64,000 nucleotides of DNA, from positions 1,488,001 through 1,552,000 of the forward strand of contig NZ_LR699119.1 of assembly GCF_902459485.1 (NCBI RefSeq), in the 5' to 3' direction. The notes beneath the pieces are model-generated. The model saw only the letters and a list, made by a program, of their open reading frames with translations, did no database searches and had not been told where the DNA came from. The position numbers were made by a program, and so were the translations under genes. Positions 47,635 through 56,745 of the stretch are shown piece after piece. The stretch's first letter is position 1. Each line of letters opens with the position of its first letter. This stretch comes from Aquicella siphonis (GTDB lineage: Bacteria > Pseudomonadota > Gammaproteobacteria > DSM-16500).

Positions 47635-49002
47635 ATGGATACCGCTTCATTAATGGCTCTCTCGCCTTTAGACGGCCGTTATCACGAAAAAGTTTCTTCC
47701 TTGCGCGCCATTTTCAGCGAATATGGTTTAATCCGGTTTCGCGTCATGGTGGAAATCCGCTGGATTGAATTGTTATCGGAATTTGGCAATCTTCCCGAAA
47801 TTCCCTCACTAAGCGCGCACGCCAAACAAATATTGAATGACATCATAGACAATTTTTCCCTGCAGGATGCCCTGCGAGTCAAACACATTGAATCCGGCAT
47901 TAATCATGACGTGAAAGCCGTTGAATATTTCATCAAGGAAAAAATCGGCGGCAATGAAGAGTTAGGCGCAATCAGCGAATTCATTCATTTCGGCTGCACT
48001 TCGGAAGACATTAATAACCTGTCATACGGATTGATGCTGCAGACCGCGCGCAAACAATGCATACTGCCCGCGTTGGATGATTTGCTCCTGCTGCTGAGAC
48101 GCTTCGCGCACGAACACGCCCATGTGCCCATGTTGTCGCGCACGCACGGACAACCCGCTACGCCGACAACCGTCGGAAAAGAAATTGCCAATATCATCGC
48201 GCGCCTGCAACGGCAAGTGGACCAGTTAAATAACGTTCAAGTCCTGGGCAAAATCAACGGCGCATCAGGAAATTACAATGCGTTTGTGATCGCTTATCCG
48301 GAAGCTGACTGGCAATGTCTGAGCAAAAATTTTGTGACACGACTGGGTTTGGACTGGAATGCCTATACTACTCAGATTGAACCTCACGACTGCATGGCTG
48401 AGTTTTTTGCCGTCATGGTCCGCATCAACAATATTATCCTGGATTTCAACCGGGACACGTGGGGATACATAGCACTTAATTATTTCAGGCAAAAATCATT
48501 CTCCAATGAAGTCGGATCTTCCACCATGCCGCACAAGGTCAATCCCATTGACTTTGAAAACTCTGAAGGCAACCTGGGCATTGCAAACGCCTTGTATGAA
48601 CACATGATTGCGAAACTTCCGGTCTCCCGCTGGCAAAGGGATTTGTCTGATTCAACCGTATTACGAAATATAGGCGTGGCAGTCGGGCATTCGCTGCTCG
48701 CTTACCAGTCAACCAGCAAGGGACTGGAAAAACTGACGCCCAACCTGGATGTGATCACCGCAGACCTCGACCGTCACTGGGAAGTACTGGCGGAAGCGGT
48801 GCAAACCGTCATGCGCCGTTTCAAACTGGAACAGCCGTATGAAAAATTAAAGTCATTTACCCGCGGCAAACGCATAGACAAAATCTCGCTGCAACAATTC
48901 ATCGCTGATTTGCCTTTGCCTGAAAACGCAAAAAAACAGTTGCTTGAACTGACGCCGGGTGAATACATAGGCTATGCAGAAGAACTGGCCAGCAGGATTT
49001 AA
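47635..49002 (+). CDS. purB: Adenylosuccinate lyase
   Basis: 455 residues; cleaves SAICAR and adenylosuccinate in purine synthesis. It has LSPLDGRYHEKV at the start, the catalytic-His region LSRTHGQPATPTTVGKE and the fumarase-superfamily signature SSTMPHKVNPIDFEN. E. coli also has purB downstream of mnmA, there separated by hflD, which is not seen here. Confidence 0.97.
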   Translation: MDTASLMALSPLDGRYHEKVSSLRAIFSEYGLIRFRVMVEIRWIELLSEFGNLPEIPSLSAHAKQILNDIIDNFSLQDALRVKHIESGINHDVKAVEYFIKEKIGGNEELGAISEFIHFGCTSEDINNLSYGLMLQTARKQCILPALDDLLLLLRRFAHEHAHVPMLSRTHGQPATPTTVGKEIANIIARLQRQVDQLNNVQVLGKINGASGNYNAFVIAYPEADWQCLSKNFVTRLGLDWNAYTTQIEPHDCMAEFFAVMVRINNIILDFNRDTWGYIALNYFRQKSFSNEVGSSTMPHKVNPIDFENSEGNLGIANALYEHMIAKLPVSRWQRDLSDSTVLRNIGVAVGHSLLAYQSTSKGLEKLTPNLDVITADLDRHWEVLAEAVQTVMRRFKLEQPYEKLKSFTRGKRIDKISLQQFIADLPLPENAKKQLLELTPGEYIGYAEELASRI

Positions 49003-49064
49003 TCGTATCAGTGCGGACATGATCTTCCGTTTGCGCTATACTGTTAATATATAAGGACGTTTAC

Positions 49065-50030
49065 ATGTTCAAGTCTGCTTATTTGAAATTACGCGATAAA
49101 ATCAATAACTGGCTAATTAATGAACCAGCGGCGGCTGAAATCATGCCTTATGATTTTAACCGTCTGAAATATGAAATTCGCCCCGGGGATGTTTTACTGG
49201 TCGAGGGCCGCAGCAGAATCAGTAAAATTATCCGTACCATCACCCAGAGCCCATGGACGCACGCGGCTTTATATATAGGCCGCATGATTGATTTCGAAGA
49301 TGAAGAAATCAAGAAGCTGGTACGCAGCCACTTGCCAGATGAAATTTCGGACAATACTCGCCTGATTGTTGAGGATATGCTCGATCAAGGCACTGTGATC
49401 ACACCCCTCAATTTTTACCACAATCATCATATCCGCATTTGCCGCCCTATAGGCATCACACCTGCCGACCTGCATCTGGTTGTGAATTATGCGATCAAGG
49501 CACTGGGGCAGCCTTATAATGTCAGGCATTTGCTTGACCTGACCCGGTTCATGCTGCCCTGGACCATTCTGCCCAGGCGCTGGGGATCATCCCTGTTCCG
49601 GACCTCCAGCGGCGAACCGGAAAGCGGCATTTGTTCATCGTTGATCGCGGAAGCCTTTACTTCTGTACATTTCCCTATTTTACCTTTTGTGAAGCCCGAT
49701 GAAGTGCAAGGCATAGAAGTTTTTCAACGCAATCCTTACTTGTTCACTCCCAAGGATTTTGATTATTCACCCTATTTCGAAATCATCAAGTATCCATTAT
49801 TCAACCCGGATGAACCTCTGCCTTATTATCGCAGGCTGCCATGGACGAAAAGCGGATTTTTGCATCATGATGACGGCATCCTCGCAGGCCCGCAAAAAAA
49901 AACCAAGAAGAGCCTGTTTAAGCGCAAAGAGCCCGATCTTCCCGAAACACAGCCAGAACAAAAGGAACGCGCATCCAGCCAGGCTGACGAAGCGGACACA
50001 CCTAAATCCTCCCATGAAAAGGAACCCTAG
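49065..50030 (+). CDS. YiiX-type permuted papain-like amidase
   Basis: 321 residues. The core (about 35-210) matches the YaeF/YiiX permuted NlpC/P60 family. In these the catalytic His comes first (His66 in SPWTHAALYIG), then a conserved acidic residue (Glu103), then Cys190 in SGICSSLIAEAF. GDVLLVEGRS is the family opening. The C-terminal 60 residues are Lys/Glu/Pro-rich and disordered. No signal peptide or lipobox, unlike YaeF. The substrate is unknown. The integrase gene starts 5 bases after its stop. Confidence 0.82.
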   Translation: MFKSAYLKLRDKINNWLINEPAAAEIMPYDFNRLKYEIRPGDVLLVEGRSRISKIIRTITQSPWTHAALYIGRMIDFEDEEIKKLVRSHLPDEISDNTRLIVEDMLDQGTVITPLNFYHNHHIRICRPIGITPADLHLVVNYAIKALGQPYNVRHLLDLTRFMLPWTILPRRWGSSLFRTSSGEPESGICSSLIAEAFTSVHFPILPFVKPDEVQGIEVFQRNPYLFTPKDFDYSPYFEIIKYPLFNPDEPLPYYRRLPWTKSGFLHHDDGILAGPQKKTKKSLFKRKEPDLPETQPEQKERASSQADEADTPKSSHEKEP

Positions 50031-50035
50031 ATACC

Positions 50036-51283
50036 ATGGCGCAAACCAATGTTATCCCACAGCCTTTGTTTGATACATTGGAAAACATCCATGCCGTCCC
50101 GGAACATCTTGCCGGCTATCTGGATTCACTGAATATTCCTCCAGCGAAGAAAGAACTCCAATTATGCGTGGAGTTTCTCAAGAGTTATGCCCAGTCAAAA
50201 GACACATTTTCATCTTATCGCCGCGAAGTCGAACGCCTGTTGCACTGGTCCTGGCTGATATGCAGAAAACCGTTAATCGAGATCACGCGTAACGACATAC
50301 GGGATTATTTGCAATTTATTCATTCCCCGCCCCAATCCTGGATGGCAACAAAAGTGGCTAATAGGTTTATAGATACCTCTGATGGCCTGCGCAAACCCAA
50401 TCCTGAATGGCGTCCGTTTGTTGTAAAAGTCAGCAAAGCCGCGAGGCGCCATGGAAAACAACCCAGAAAATCCCAATATCAATTGAGCAACAAATCCATA
50501 GAAGCCATCTTCGCCGTCCTGAGTTCCATGTTCACCTATTTGCAGCAGGAAGAATATCTGGAAAGTAATCCCGTTTCATTGATACGGCAAAAGAAAGGTT
50601 ACATACAACGCCAGCAAACCCGCAAGGTCACGCGAAAGTTAAGCAGACTGCAATGGATTTATGTAATCAACACCAGCGAAGAAATGGCCAGGATAAACCC
50701 TGCGCATGAACGCACATTGTTTTTGATGTCAGCTTTTTATTTGCTGGGATTACGCATATCGGAATTATCATATGCCCCGGGCCGCATGGCGACCATGGGA
50801 AATTTCGCTCCGGACAAGCGAGGCCTATGGTGGTACACCACCATAGGCAAGGGAAATAAAATCCGCGATGTGGCCGTGCCGGATGAGCTGCTCAGTGCGT
50901 TGAAGCGTTACCGCACCTATTTGAATCTGACACCGCTGCCCCACCGCGACGACCCCACTCCCCTGTTTCCCAAACTTAAAGGAAAACAAGGCCTGGGCGC
51001 CCGTCAAATCAGAAACATCGTGCAAACAGTGTTTGACCGGGCCATTGAAAAACTGGTCACGGCGAATAAAACAGATGAAGCGGAAGATCTTGCGGCCGCG
51101 ACTGTCCACTGGCTGCGTCATACCGCCATATCCAGTGAAGTCGAATACCGGCCGCGCGAGCATATACGCGACGATGTCGGGCATGAAAATCCGGCGACCA
51201 TGGATAAGTATATAGACACTGACAGAGTGGCAAGACACCGTTCGGCGCAAGGCAAGCCGCTCAAACCACAGTCGACTGAATGA
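50036..51283 (+). CDS. Tyrosine recombinase (phage-integrase family)
   Basis: 415 residues. A SAM-like N-terminal domain (about 35-180) and a catalytic domain with Arg240 (LGLRISEL), a lysine in GKGNKIR (272 or 274), His358 and Arg361 (HWLRHTAI), His383 (GHENP) and nucleophile Tyr392 (MDKYID) are all present, so it should be active. No tRNA, attachment repeats or phage genes adjoin it, and it seems co-transcribed with the YiiX-like gene. It may be an old resident recombinase, not a live element. It is not an obvious XerC or XerD. Confidence 0.85.
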   Translation: MAQTNVIPQPLFDTLENIHAVPEHLAGYLDSLNIPPAKKELQLCVEFLKSYAQSKDTFSSYRREVERLLHWSWLICRKPLIEITRNDIRDYLQFIHSPPQSWMATKVANRFIDTSDGLRKPNPEWRPFVVKVSKAARRHGKQPRKSQYQLSNKSIEAIFAVLSSMFTYLQQEEYLESNPVSLIRQKKGYIQRQQTRKVTRKLSRLQWIYVINTSEEMARINPAHERTLFLMSAFYLLGLRISELSYAPGRMATMGNFAPDKRGLWWYTTIGKGNKIRDVAVPDELLSALKRYRTYLNLTPLPHRDDPTPLFPKLKGKQGLGARQIRNIVQTVFDRAIEKLVTANKTDEAEDLAAATVHWLRHTAISSEVEYRPREHIRDDVGHENPATMDKYIDTDRVARHRSAQGKPLKPQSTE

Positions 51284-51374
51284 TGCCGTGGATTGAATGG
51301 TTCCGATGAGCCGGACGCTCTTAACTGATAAACGGAAAGAATATGATCCCAGAAATGATGACGAGGAATCCGCC

Positions 51375-51914
51375 ATGAAAAACACACATACGCACCTGAT
51401 GTTCGTAATTATCGGTATCAGTCTCCCAGCCATGAGCTTCGCGTTTTTCTGCCCCACCAATTTCAGCCAGATTGACTTTGGCATGACGACAGACCAGGTC
51501 ACGCAAGCCTGCGGTAAACCAGACAGTCAAAAAGAATCGACCAAAACCAATGACAATATTCCCCAGGAATGGAGTTATTACATTCCCCAGACGGTCTCCA
51601 TGGGCGGCAGCACTCCCAATCAGCAAGGCACGCTTAAAACCAGCGTGACCTTCGATGACAAGGGAAAAGCCATCAATATCAGCGTGAACGGCATCGGCGT
51701 GGGCGCGACCACGATATGCGGTTCCAACATTCAATTAGGGGATAGCCGCGACGCGGTCAAATCCGCCTGCGGAGATCCCAGCTTCGTCAACAAACAGTCA
51801 TCAGGCGCGTCCGCCAATCAGCAGGCAACAAAAGTAGTGGAATACATTTATAGCAGCGCCAATCCGCCGACGACATTGATTTTTGAAGACGGGAAGCTGA
51901 CGGATAAAAAATAA
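51375..51914 (+). CDS. DUF2845-type secreted protein
   Basis: 179 residues with a signal peptide (about 1-23, ending SFAFFC). The mature part has two similar halves, each with a G-x-T-x-x-Q-V or G-D-S-R-D-A-V block followed by a Cys-Gly-x-P motif (ACGKPDS and ACGDPSF), the arrangement of DUF2845/SmpA-OmlA-like small envelope proteins. ATG 51375 has a GAGGA site; the frame is open upstream to 51297. Role unknown. Confidence 0.68.
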   Translation: MKNTHTHLMFVIIGISLPAMSFAFFCPTNFSQIDFGMTTDQVTQACGKPDSQKESTKTNDNIPQEWSYYIPQTVSMGGSTPNQQGTLKTSVTFDDKGKAINISVNGIGVGATTICGSNIQLGDSRDAVKSACGDPSFVNKQSSGASANQQATKVVEYIYSSANPPTTLIFEDGKLTDKK

Positions 51915-51975
51915 TTTCGCGCGGGCGGATCCGAAGACTCTCCGTCTCCGGCGTGCAGCCGCACCAGCCGCAAGA

Positions 51976-52407
51976 TTATTTGCCTTGAGTGGTGACCCTG
52001 AACACCAGTTGTGTAGAATTATCGCTTCCAGACCAGGGGCGCGCATATACCATGCGTATGGTCGTCTGCTGCGGCACGGTAAACGCTCCCGGCTTGGCGC
52101 GGAAAGTCCATAATTCATATCCCGGCGCACCAATCAGGTTTTTGGCCGGCTGCTGAAATGAATGCTTGACCGGGGAAATCAGGTTTGCGTCATATTCACG
52201 CAAAAACCATGAGTAACCGGTTGAAGGATTGGACTTCAATTTCAACACGAATTCAGGATGCCCTGATGTGACGGTAAAATTCGGCTTGTCTTCCGTATAA
52301 ACATAATCCGCGCCGCCATCTGCCGGCGTGACGGTTTTACCCGCGAATGCCGTCATGCTGATCAGGACAGGAAGCAACGCAAGCAGGCTTTGCGAAATCA
52401 TTCTCAT
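51976..52407 (-). CDS. Chagasin-family cysteine protease inhibitor (I42)
   Basis: 143 residues. A signal peptide (about 1-22, ending TAFAGK) precedes an Ig-like domain with the three inhibitor loops in order: NPSTGYSW, GAPGYELW (in place of GxGG) and ARPWSG. Such inhibitors block papain-like peptidases and are found in protozoa and some bacteria. Its own protease target here is unknown. The ATG at 52407, with GGAGA 9 bases upstream, is chosen; the 5' 71 bases overlap the 3' end of lpxK in another frame. Confidence 0.82.
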   Translation of the reverse strand: MRMISQSLLALLPVLISMTAFAGKTVTPADGGADYVYTEDKPNFTVTSGHPEFVLKLKSNPSTGYSWFLREYDANLISPVKHSFQQPAKNLIGAPGYELWTFRAKPGAFTVPQQTTIRMVYARPWSGSDNSTQLVFRVTTQGK

Positions 52408-53401
52408 CGTCGACATTCTCCAGAGATTTGAGTTTTGTGAGTATTGCCTGTTCCAGTTTAACATTAATTTTAGCCGTAATGCTTAAATACCAGAAATGGT
52501 CATTGGCAAACGCAGCGCACTTAACCGCGTCCTTTTCCGTCATGATAACAGCCCGGGTATCGTTGAAATTCAACTCGCGCGCCTGGTAAAGATGGTGATC
52601 GGGAAACACATGTCTGGTGACAGCAAAACCGGCGGAAGATAACAGCTTGAAAAACCGCTCGGGGTGGCCTATGCCGGCAACAGCGTGAACGCTGTCGCGA
52701 GGAAAATCCGCCAGGCTGATTTTGACGTCGGCATCGCGCACAGAGATAAATTGAGAAGGCTCTAGTGTCATGGCGTAATTCTCATGACCGCTTCCGCCAT
52801 TCACTACCACGAAATCAACCGATCCCAGCCTGGACTTCGGTTCGCGCAGCGGACCTGCCGGCAATAAATAACCGTTGCCGCAGCCCCTGACGCCATCCAC
52901 CACGACAACCTCAAGATCGCGTCCCAGCCGGTAATGCTGAAGACCATCGTCACTGATCACAATGTTGCACTGGGTGTTTCGCAATAATTCGCGCACAGCG
53001 GCGACTCTGTCAACCCCAACCACCAGCGGACAACCGGTACGCCTGACCAGTAACACCGCTTCATCACCCACTTCATGCGGCGTATCCTCCGGCCTGACAC
53101 AGCGCGGTCTGGTATGTTTTCTGCCGCCCACCCCGCGGCTGACCAATCCTGGACGATATCCTGACGATTCCAGCAACTGCACAAGCCGGATGACGAATGG
53201 TGTTTTTCCGGTTCCGCCGACCGAAATATTTCCCACTACGATCACAGGAACGTTGAAACGGCGTATCCGCAGCCACCCCGCGCGGTAAAGCCAGCGCCGG
53301 ATGGCTGCGCATGCACCAAACAGCCATGAAAATGGCAATAACAGGAGAAGACAGGGATGCAGTGACTTTTGATACCAGCAACGGGACAGATCAAGCTTCA
53401 T
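52337..53401 (-). CDS. lpxK: Tetraacyldisaccharide 4'-kinase LpxK
   Basis: 354-residue membrane-associated kinase that phosphorylates the lipid A precursor. An N-terminal hydrophobic helix precedes Walker A GNISVGGTGKTPF, DDGLQHYRLGRDLE and FPDHHLYQ. The ATG at 53401 (MKLDLSRCWYQKSLHP) is preferred over the upstream frame start and overlaps msbA by 11 bases. The C-terminus is about 25 residues longer than in E. coli and overlaps the inhibitor gene. Confidence 0.93.
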   Translation of the reverse strand: MKLDLSRCWYQKSLHPCLLLLLPFSWLFGACAAIRRWLYRAGWLRIRRFNVPVIVVGNISVGGTGKTPFVIRLVQLLESSGYRPGLVSRGVGGRKHTRPRCVRPEDTPHEVGDEAVLLVRRTGCPLVVGVDRVAAVRELLRNTQCNIVISDDGLQHYRLGRDLEVVVVDGVRGCGNGYLLPAGPLREPKSRLGSVDFVVVNGGSGHENYAMTLEPSQFISVRDADVKISLADFPRDSVHAVAGIGHPERFFKLLSSAGFAVTRHVFPDHHLYQARELNFNDTRAVIMTEKDAVKCAAFANDHFWYLSITAKINVKLEQAILTKLKSLENVDDENDFAKPACVASCPDQHDGIRG

Positions 53402-55178
53402 TGACGGCATCCAGAACCTGAGGCAAGTCCTTGAATTGCATGCGGTGCAAACGGGCATAATGACCGTTTCGATTCAGTAATTCTTCATGCTTGCCGGCTT
53501 CAATAATCCTGCCTTCGTCCAGGACGATAATCTTGTCCGCATGTTCAATAGTTGAAAGCCGATGCGCGATCACCAGGGTAGTGCGGTTTTTCATGAGACC
53601 TTCCAGTGCCGCCTGAATATAACGTTCGGATTCCGTATCCAGCGCAGAAGTCGCTTCATCCAGAATTAAAATGGGCGCGTCTTTTAAAATTGCTCGCGCG
53701 ATCGCGATACGCTGTCGCTGGCCGCCCGAAAGCAGCACCCCGTTTTCCCCTATCAGCGAATGTATACCGTCAGGCAGCCGCTCAATAAACTCCATCGCAT
53801 AAGAAGCCCGAGCAGCTGAAATAATTTCTTCTTCGCTCACGGTATCAAAACGTCCGTAAGCAATGTTTTTCAACACAGTGTCGTGAAATAACGTGACATT
53901 CTGTGACACCAGAGCAAACTGCCGCCGCAAATCCTTGAGGCGGTATTCGCGTATAGACACATCATCAATCCGGATATCACCGCTGTAATTACTATAAAAA
54001 CGCGGCAATAAACTCACGAGCGTAGACTTGCCGCTCCCCGAGCGCCCCACCAGGGCAACAATTTCGCCAGGTTCAATTGAAAATGAAATATCCTGCAAGA
54101 CTTTACGGTTGTCATCGTACGTAAAATTCACTTTCGAGAATTGTATTTTTCCCCTGGCACGTGATAAAACTTTTGTACCGGTATCTTCTTCAGTTTTTTC
54201 ATCCAGCAGTTCAAAGACACTTTGCGCGCCCGCGAGCCCCCGGTACAGTTTGTTTTGCACAAACGCCATGTCCTTCATGGGCTTGAGCAGCGCCAGCATG
54301 GCGGCGACCATGGCGACAAAGCCGCCCGGCGTGAGCAATGAGTCTGCAATTTCCCAGCTTGCGATATAGAGTGTCAAGGACAGCGCCGCCGCAGTAATGA
54401 TTTGCACGGCAGAAACACTGAGGGTACGGGCAACAACCACTTTCATTTCACGCTGACGGTTGGTGCGCGCCGCCTTATTGAATTTCTCTGCTTCATACTC
54501 CTGTCCCTCAAACGAGCGCACGACCTTATACCCTTCGATATTCTCTTCCGCGCGATGACTGAGTTCAGCGATAGAATCCTGTATACTGAGACTCAGACGC
54601 CGTATACGCAGACTGGCAACGCGCATGATCACGGTAACGAGAGGAATAATCACAAAGTACAAAAGTGTCAGTTTCCAGCTGATGGTAAGCATGACAATCA
54701 CAAGACCGATGATAAGAAACAATGCCTGTATCGCGGTTGTCAGCACATCGGCGCTGGCATTGGCGACCTGGTCGACGCCGTAGAGGAGAACGGACAAGAC
54801 TTGTCCCGTTGTGGAATGATCATAATACCGTGCCGGGAGTTTCTGCAGATGCGCAAACAAATCCTGGCGCAGGTTCATGATGACGCCGCGTGAGGCGGAT
54901 GCGATATAATAATTGGACAAGAAACTGGCCGCCCCGCGCGCCAGAAACACACCCAGCACCAGCCAGGGAGCATATTCAAGAAAAGCCTGGTTTTTATCTA
55001 CCAATCCCTTGTTTAATAAAGGTTTTAGAAAGTAAATAAACCATGAGTCCACGCCTGAATACAACATGCTGGCCACTCCCGCTATCACCAGCGCAGGCCA
55101 GTAACGGCGCACATAGGCAAAAAGACGCGAATAGATATAAAAAGCGTTGGCGACCCGGCGGTTTTTTTCTTTTGTCAT
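53391..55178 (-). CDS. msbA: Lipid A export ABC transporter MsbA
   Basis: 595-residue half-transporter that flips lipid A-core across the inner membrane. Six membrane segments (about 25-320) precede the nucleotide-binding domain with Walker A GRSGSGKST, Q loop, signature LSGGQRQRIAIARAI and Walker B ILILDEATSALD. It forms the classical msbA-lpxK operon with the next gene. Confidence 0.95.
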   Translation of the reverse strand: MTKEKNRRVANAFYIYSRLFAYVRRYWPALVIAGVASMLYSGVDSWFIYFLKPLLNKGLVDKNQAFLEYAPWLVLGVFLARGAASFLSNYYIASASRGVIMNLRQDLFAHLQKLPARYYDHSTTGQVLSVLLYGVDQVANASADVLTTAIQALFLIIGLVIVMLTISWKLTLLYFVIIPLVTVIMRVASLRIRRLSLSIQDSIAELSHRAEENIEGYKVVRSFEGQEYEAEKFNKAARTNRQREMKVVVARTLSVSAVQIITAAALSLTLYIASWEIADSLLTPGGFVAMVAAMLALLKPMKDMAFVQNKLYRGLAGAQSVFELLDEKTEEDTGTKVLSRARGKIQFSKVNFTYDDNRKVLQDISFSIEPGEIVALVGRSGSGKSTLVSLLPRFYSNYSGDIRIDDVSIREYRLKDLRRQFALVSQNVTLFHDTVLKNIAYGRFDTVSEEEIISAARASYAMEFIERLPDGIHSLIGENGVLLSGGQRQRIAIARAILKDAPILILDEATSALDTESERYIQAALEGLMKNRTTLVIAHRLSTIEHADKIIVLDEGRIIEAGKHEELLNRNGHYARLHRMQFKDLPQVLDAVNEA

Positions 55179-55331
55179 GCAATTATTTCTTATGAATTTT
55201 CAAAGGCGTGTATCCTAGCACAACTCCCACTCGCCGTCATCACAAGCCGCTTGCGCTGGCGCAAGCACCAAACTAATATGTCATGCAAAACTCCCAACAC
55301 GATAATGACGTAATTTAATTAAGGATTCGCC

Positions 55332-55841
55332 ATGATCAGACGCCCCCGGTCACTCTCCAGTATCATTTTCATGAGCCGCTGGCTGCAAGCCCCGCTTTAT
55401 TTTGGGCTCATGGTCATTTTATGTGTATATGTCTATGAATTCGGCATTGGATTAAGCCACTTGGTGACAAGTGTTAATAAATTGACTGAAACCGGTATCA
55501 TGCTGCTCGCGCTGGACCTGATAGACATGGTCATGATTGCCAACCTGCTTATCATGGTCATTCTGGGCGGTTACCAGACCTTTATCTCGCCGCTGAATCT
55601 TCAAAACGACCCGGAACGCCCGGAATGGCTGGATGAAGTCAATGCCGGAACAATGAAAATCAAGCTTGCCCTGGCCCTGGTCACCATTTCTTCGGTACAT
55701 TTGTTACGTACCTTTATTGATCCCTCCAACAAGGATTTTTATGTTGTCATGTGGCAAGTCGTCATCCATGCCACACTGGTATTGTCCGCCATCGCGGTTG
55801 CGCTCACTGACAAACTGATGACTTCCAGCCACACGTCCTAG
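55332..55841 (+). CDS. YqhA/UPF0114 family membrane protein
   Basis: 169 residues with about four membrane segments. SRWLQAPLYFGL at the start, DLIDMVMIANLLIMVILGGY in the middle and the C-terminal KLALALVTISSVHLLRTFI are typical of the family. Function is unknown. Single gene, divergent from msbA. Confidence 0.88.
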   Translation: MIRRPRSLSSIIFMSRWLQAPLYFGLMVILCVYVYEFGIGLSHLVTSVNKLTETGIMLLALDLIDMVMIANLLIMVILGGYQTFISPLNLQNDPERPEWLDEVNAGTMKIKLALALVTISSVHLLRTFIDPSNKDFYVVMWQVVIHATLVLSAIAVALTDKLMTSSHTS

Positions 55842-55911
55842 TCAGCTGGATGCATTGACAGTCTGCGGCTAAATTCGTCACTATAATCGTCTTTATTACA
55901 GGGTTTTGACC

Positions 55912-56745
55912 ATGCCATCCATACAACAAATACAGTCCGTCATTGAAGCGGGCTTTGCTGACCGCGCCAGCCTGTCTCCGCAAAATACGCCTGCAGAAAT
56001 CAAAAACGCGGTGCAATACGTCGTCGATCTCCTGGATACCGGCAAAGCCCGCATCGCGGAAAAAGTGAACGGGGAATGGCAAGTGCATGAATGGCTAAAA
56101 AAAGCAGTCCTGTTATATTTCCGCATTCATGATAATGAAGTCATGCCGGGCAGTTTCACTCGGCATTTTGACAAGGTTCCGCTGAAATACCAGGGACATT
56201 CCCGCGATGAATTCGTTTCGGGAGGGGTGCGCGTTGTTCCACCCGCAGTGGCTCGCAAAGGTGCTTTTATTGCATCCGGCACCATACTCATGCCTTCCTA
56301 CGTCAATATAGGCGCATACATTGACAGCGGCACCATGGTGGACACCTGGGCCACTGTAGGATCCTGTGCTCAGATCGGAAAAAATGTGCATATATCCGGC
56401 GGCGCCGGCATAGGCGGCGTGCTTGAACCCTTGCAGGCCAAACCTACTATCATTGAAGATAACTGCTTCATAGGCGCGCGGTCTGAGATCGTCGAAGGTG
56501 TGATTGTCGAAGAAGGCGCTGTGATCTCCATGGGTGTTTTTATTGGCCAAAGCACGCGCATCTACCATCGCGAATCCGGCAGCATACTCTATGGCCGTGT
56601 ACCAGCCGGATCTGTCGTCGTACCAGGCAGCCTGCCAGGAAAAGATGGAAAATACAGTTTGTATTGTGCCGTGATCGTCAAACAGGTTGACGCAAAAACG
56701 CGTGCAAAAACCAGTCTGAATGAATTACTCCGGAATATTGATTAA
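55912..56745 (+). CDS. dapD: Tetrahydrodipicolinate N-succinyltransferase
   Basis: 277 residues; succinylase branch of lysine/diaminopimelate synthesis. An N-terminal helical domain is followed by a left-handed beta helix of hexapeptide repeats (about 105-240) and the [20 protein letters not shown] end. ATG 55912 with a CAGGG site is chosen over a TTG two codons upstream. The stop overlaps the dapE ATG by one base. Confidence 0.96.
   Translation: MPSIQQIQSVIEAGFADRASLSPQNTPAEIKNAVQYVVDLLDTGKARIAEKVNGEWQVHEWLKKAVLLYFRIHDNEVMPGSFTRHFDKVPLKYQGHSRDEFVSGGVRVVPPAVARKGAFIASGTILMPSYVNIGAYIDSGTMVDTWATVGSCAQIGKNVHISGGAGIGGVLEPLQAKPTIIEDNCFIGARSEIVEGVIVEEGAVISMGVFIGQSTRIYHRESGSILYGRVPAGSVVVPGSLPGKDGKYSLYCAVIVKQVDAKTRAKTSLNELLRNID

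Noticed and set aside
50036-51283. Prophage or integrative element around the tyrosine recombinase
   Set aside because: No phage, plasmid or transfer genes, no flanking direct repeats and no tRNA boundary seen; the neighbours are ordinary chromosomal genes.
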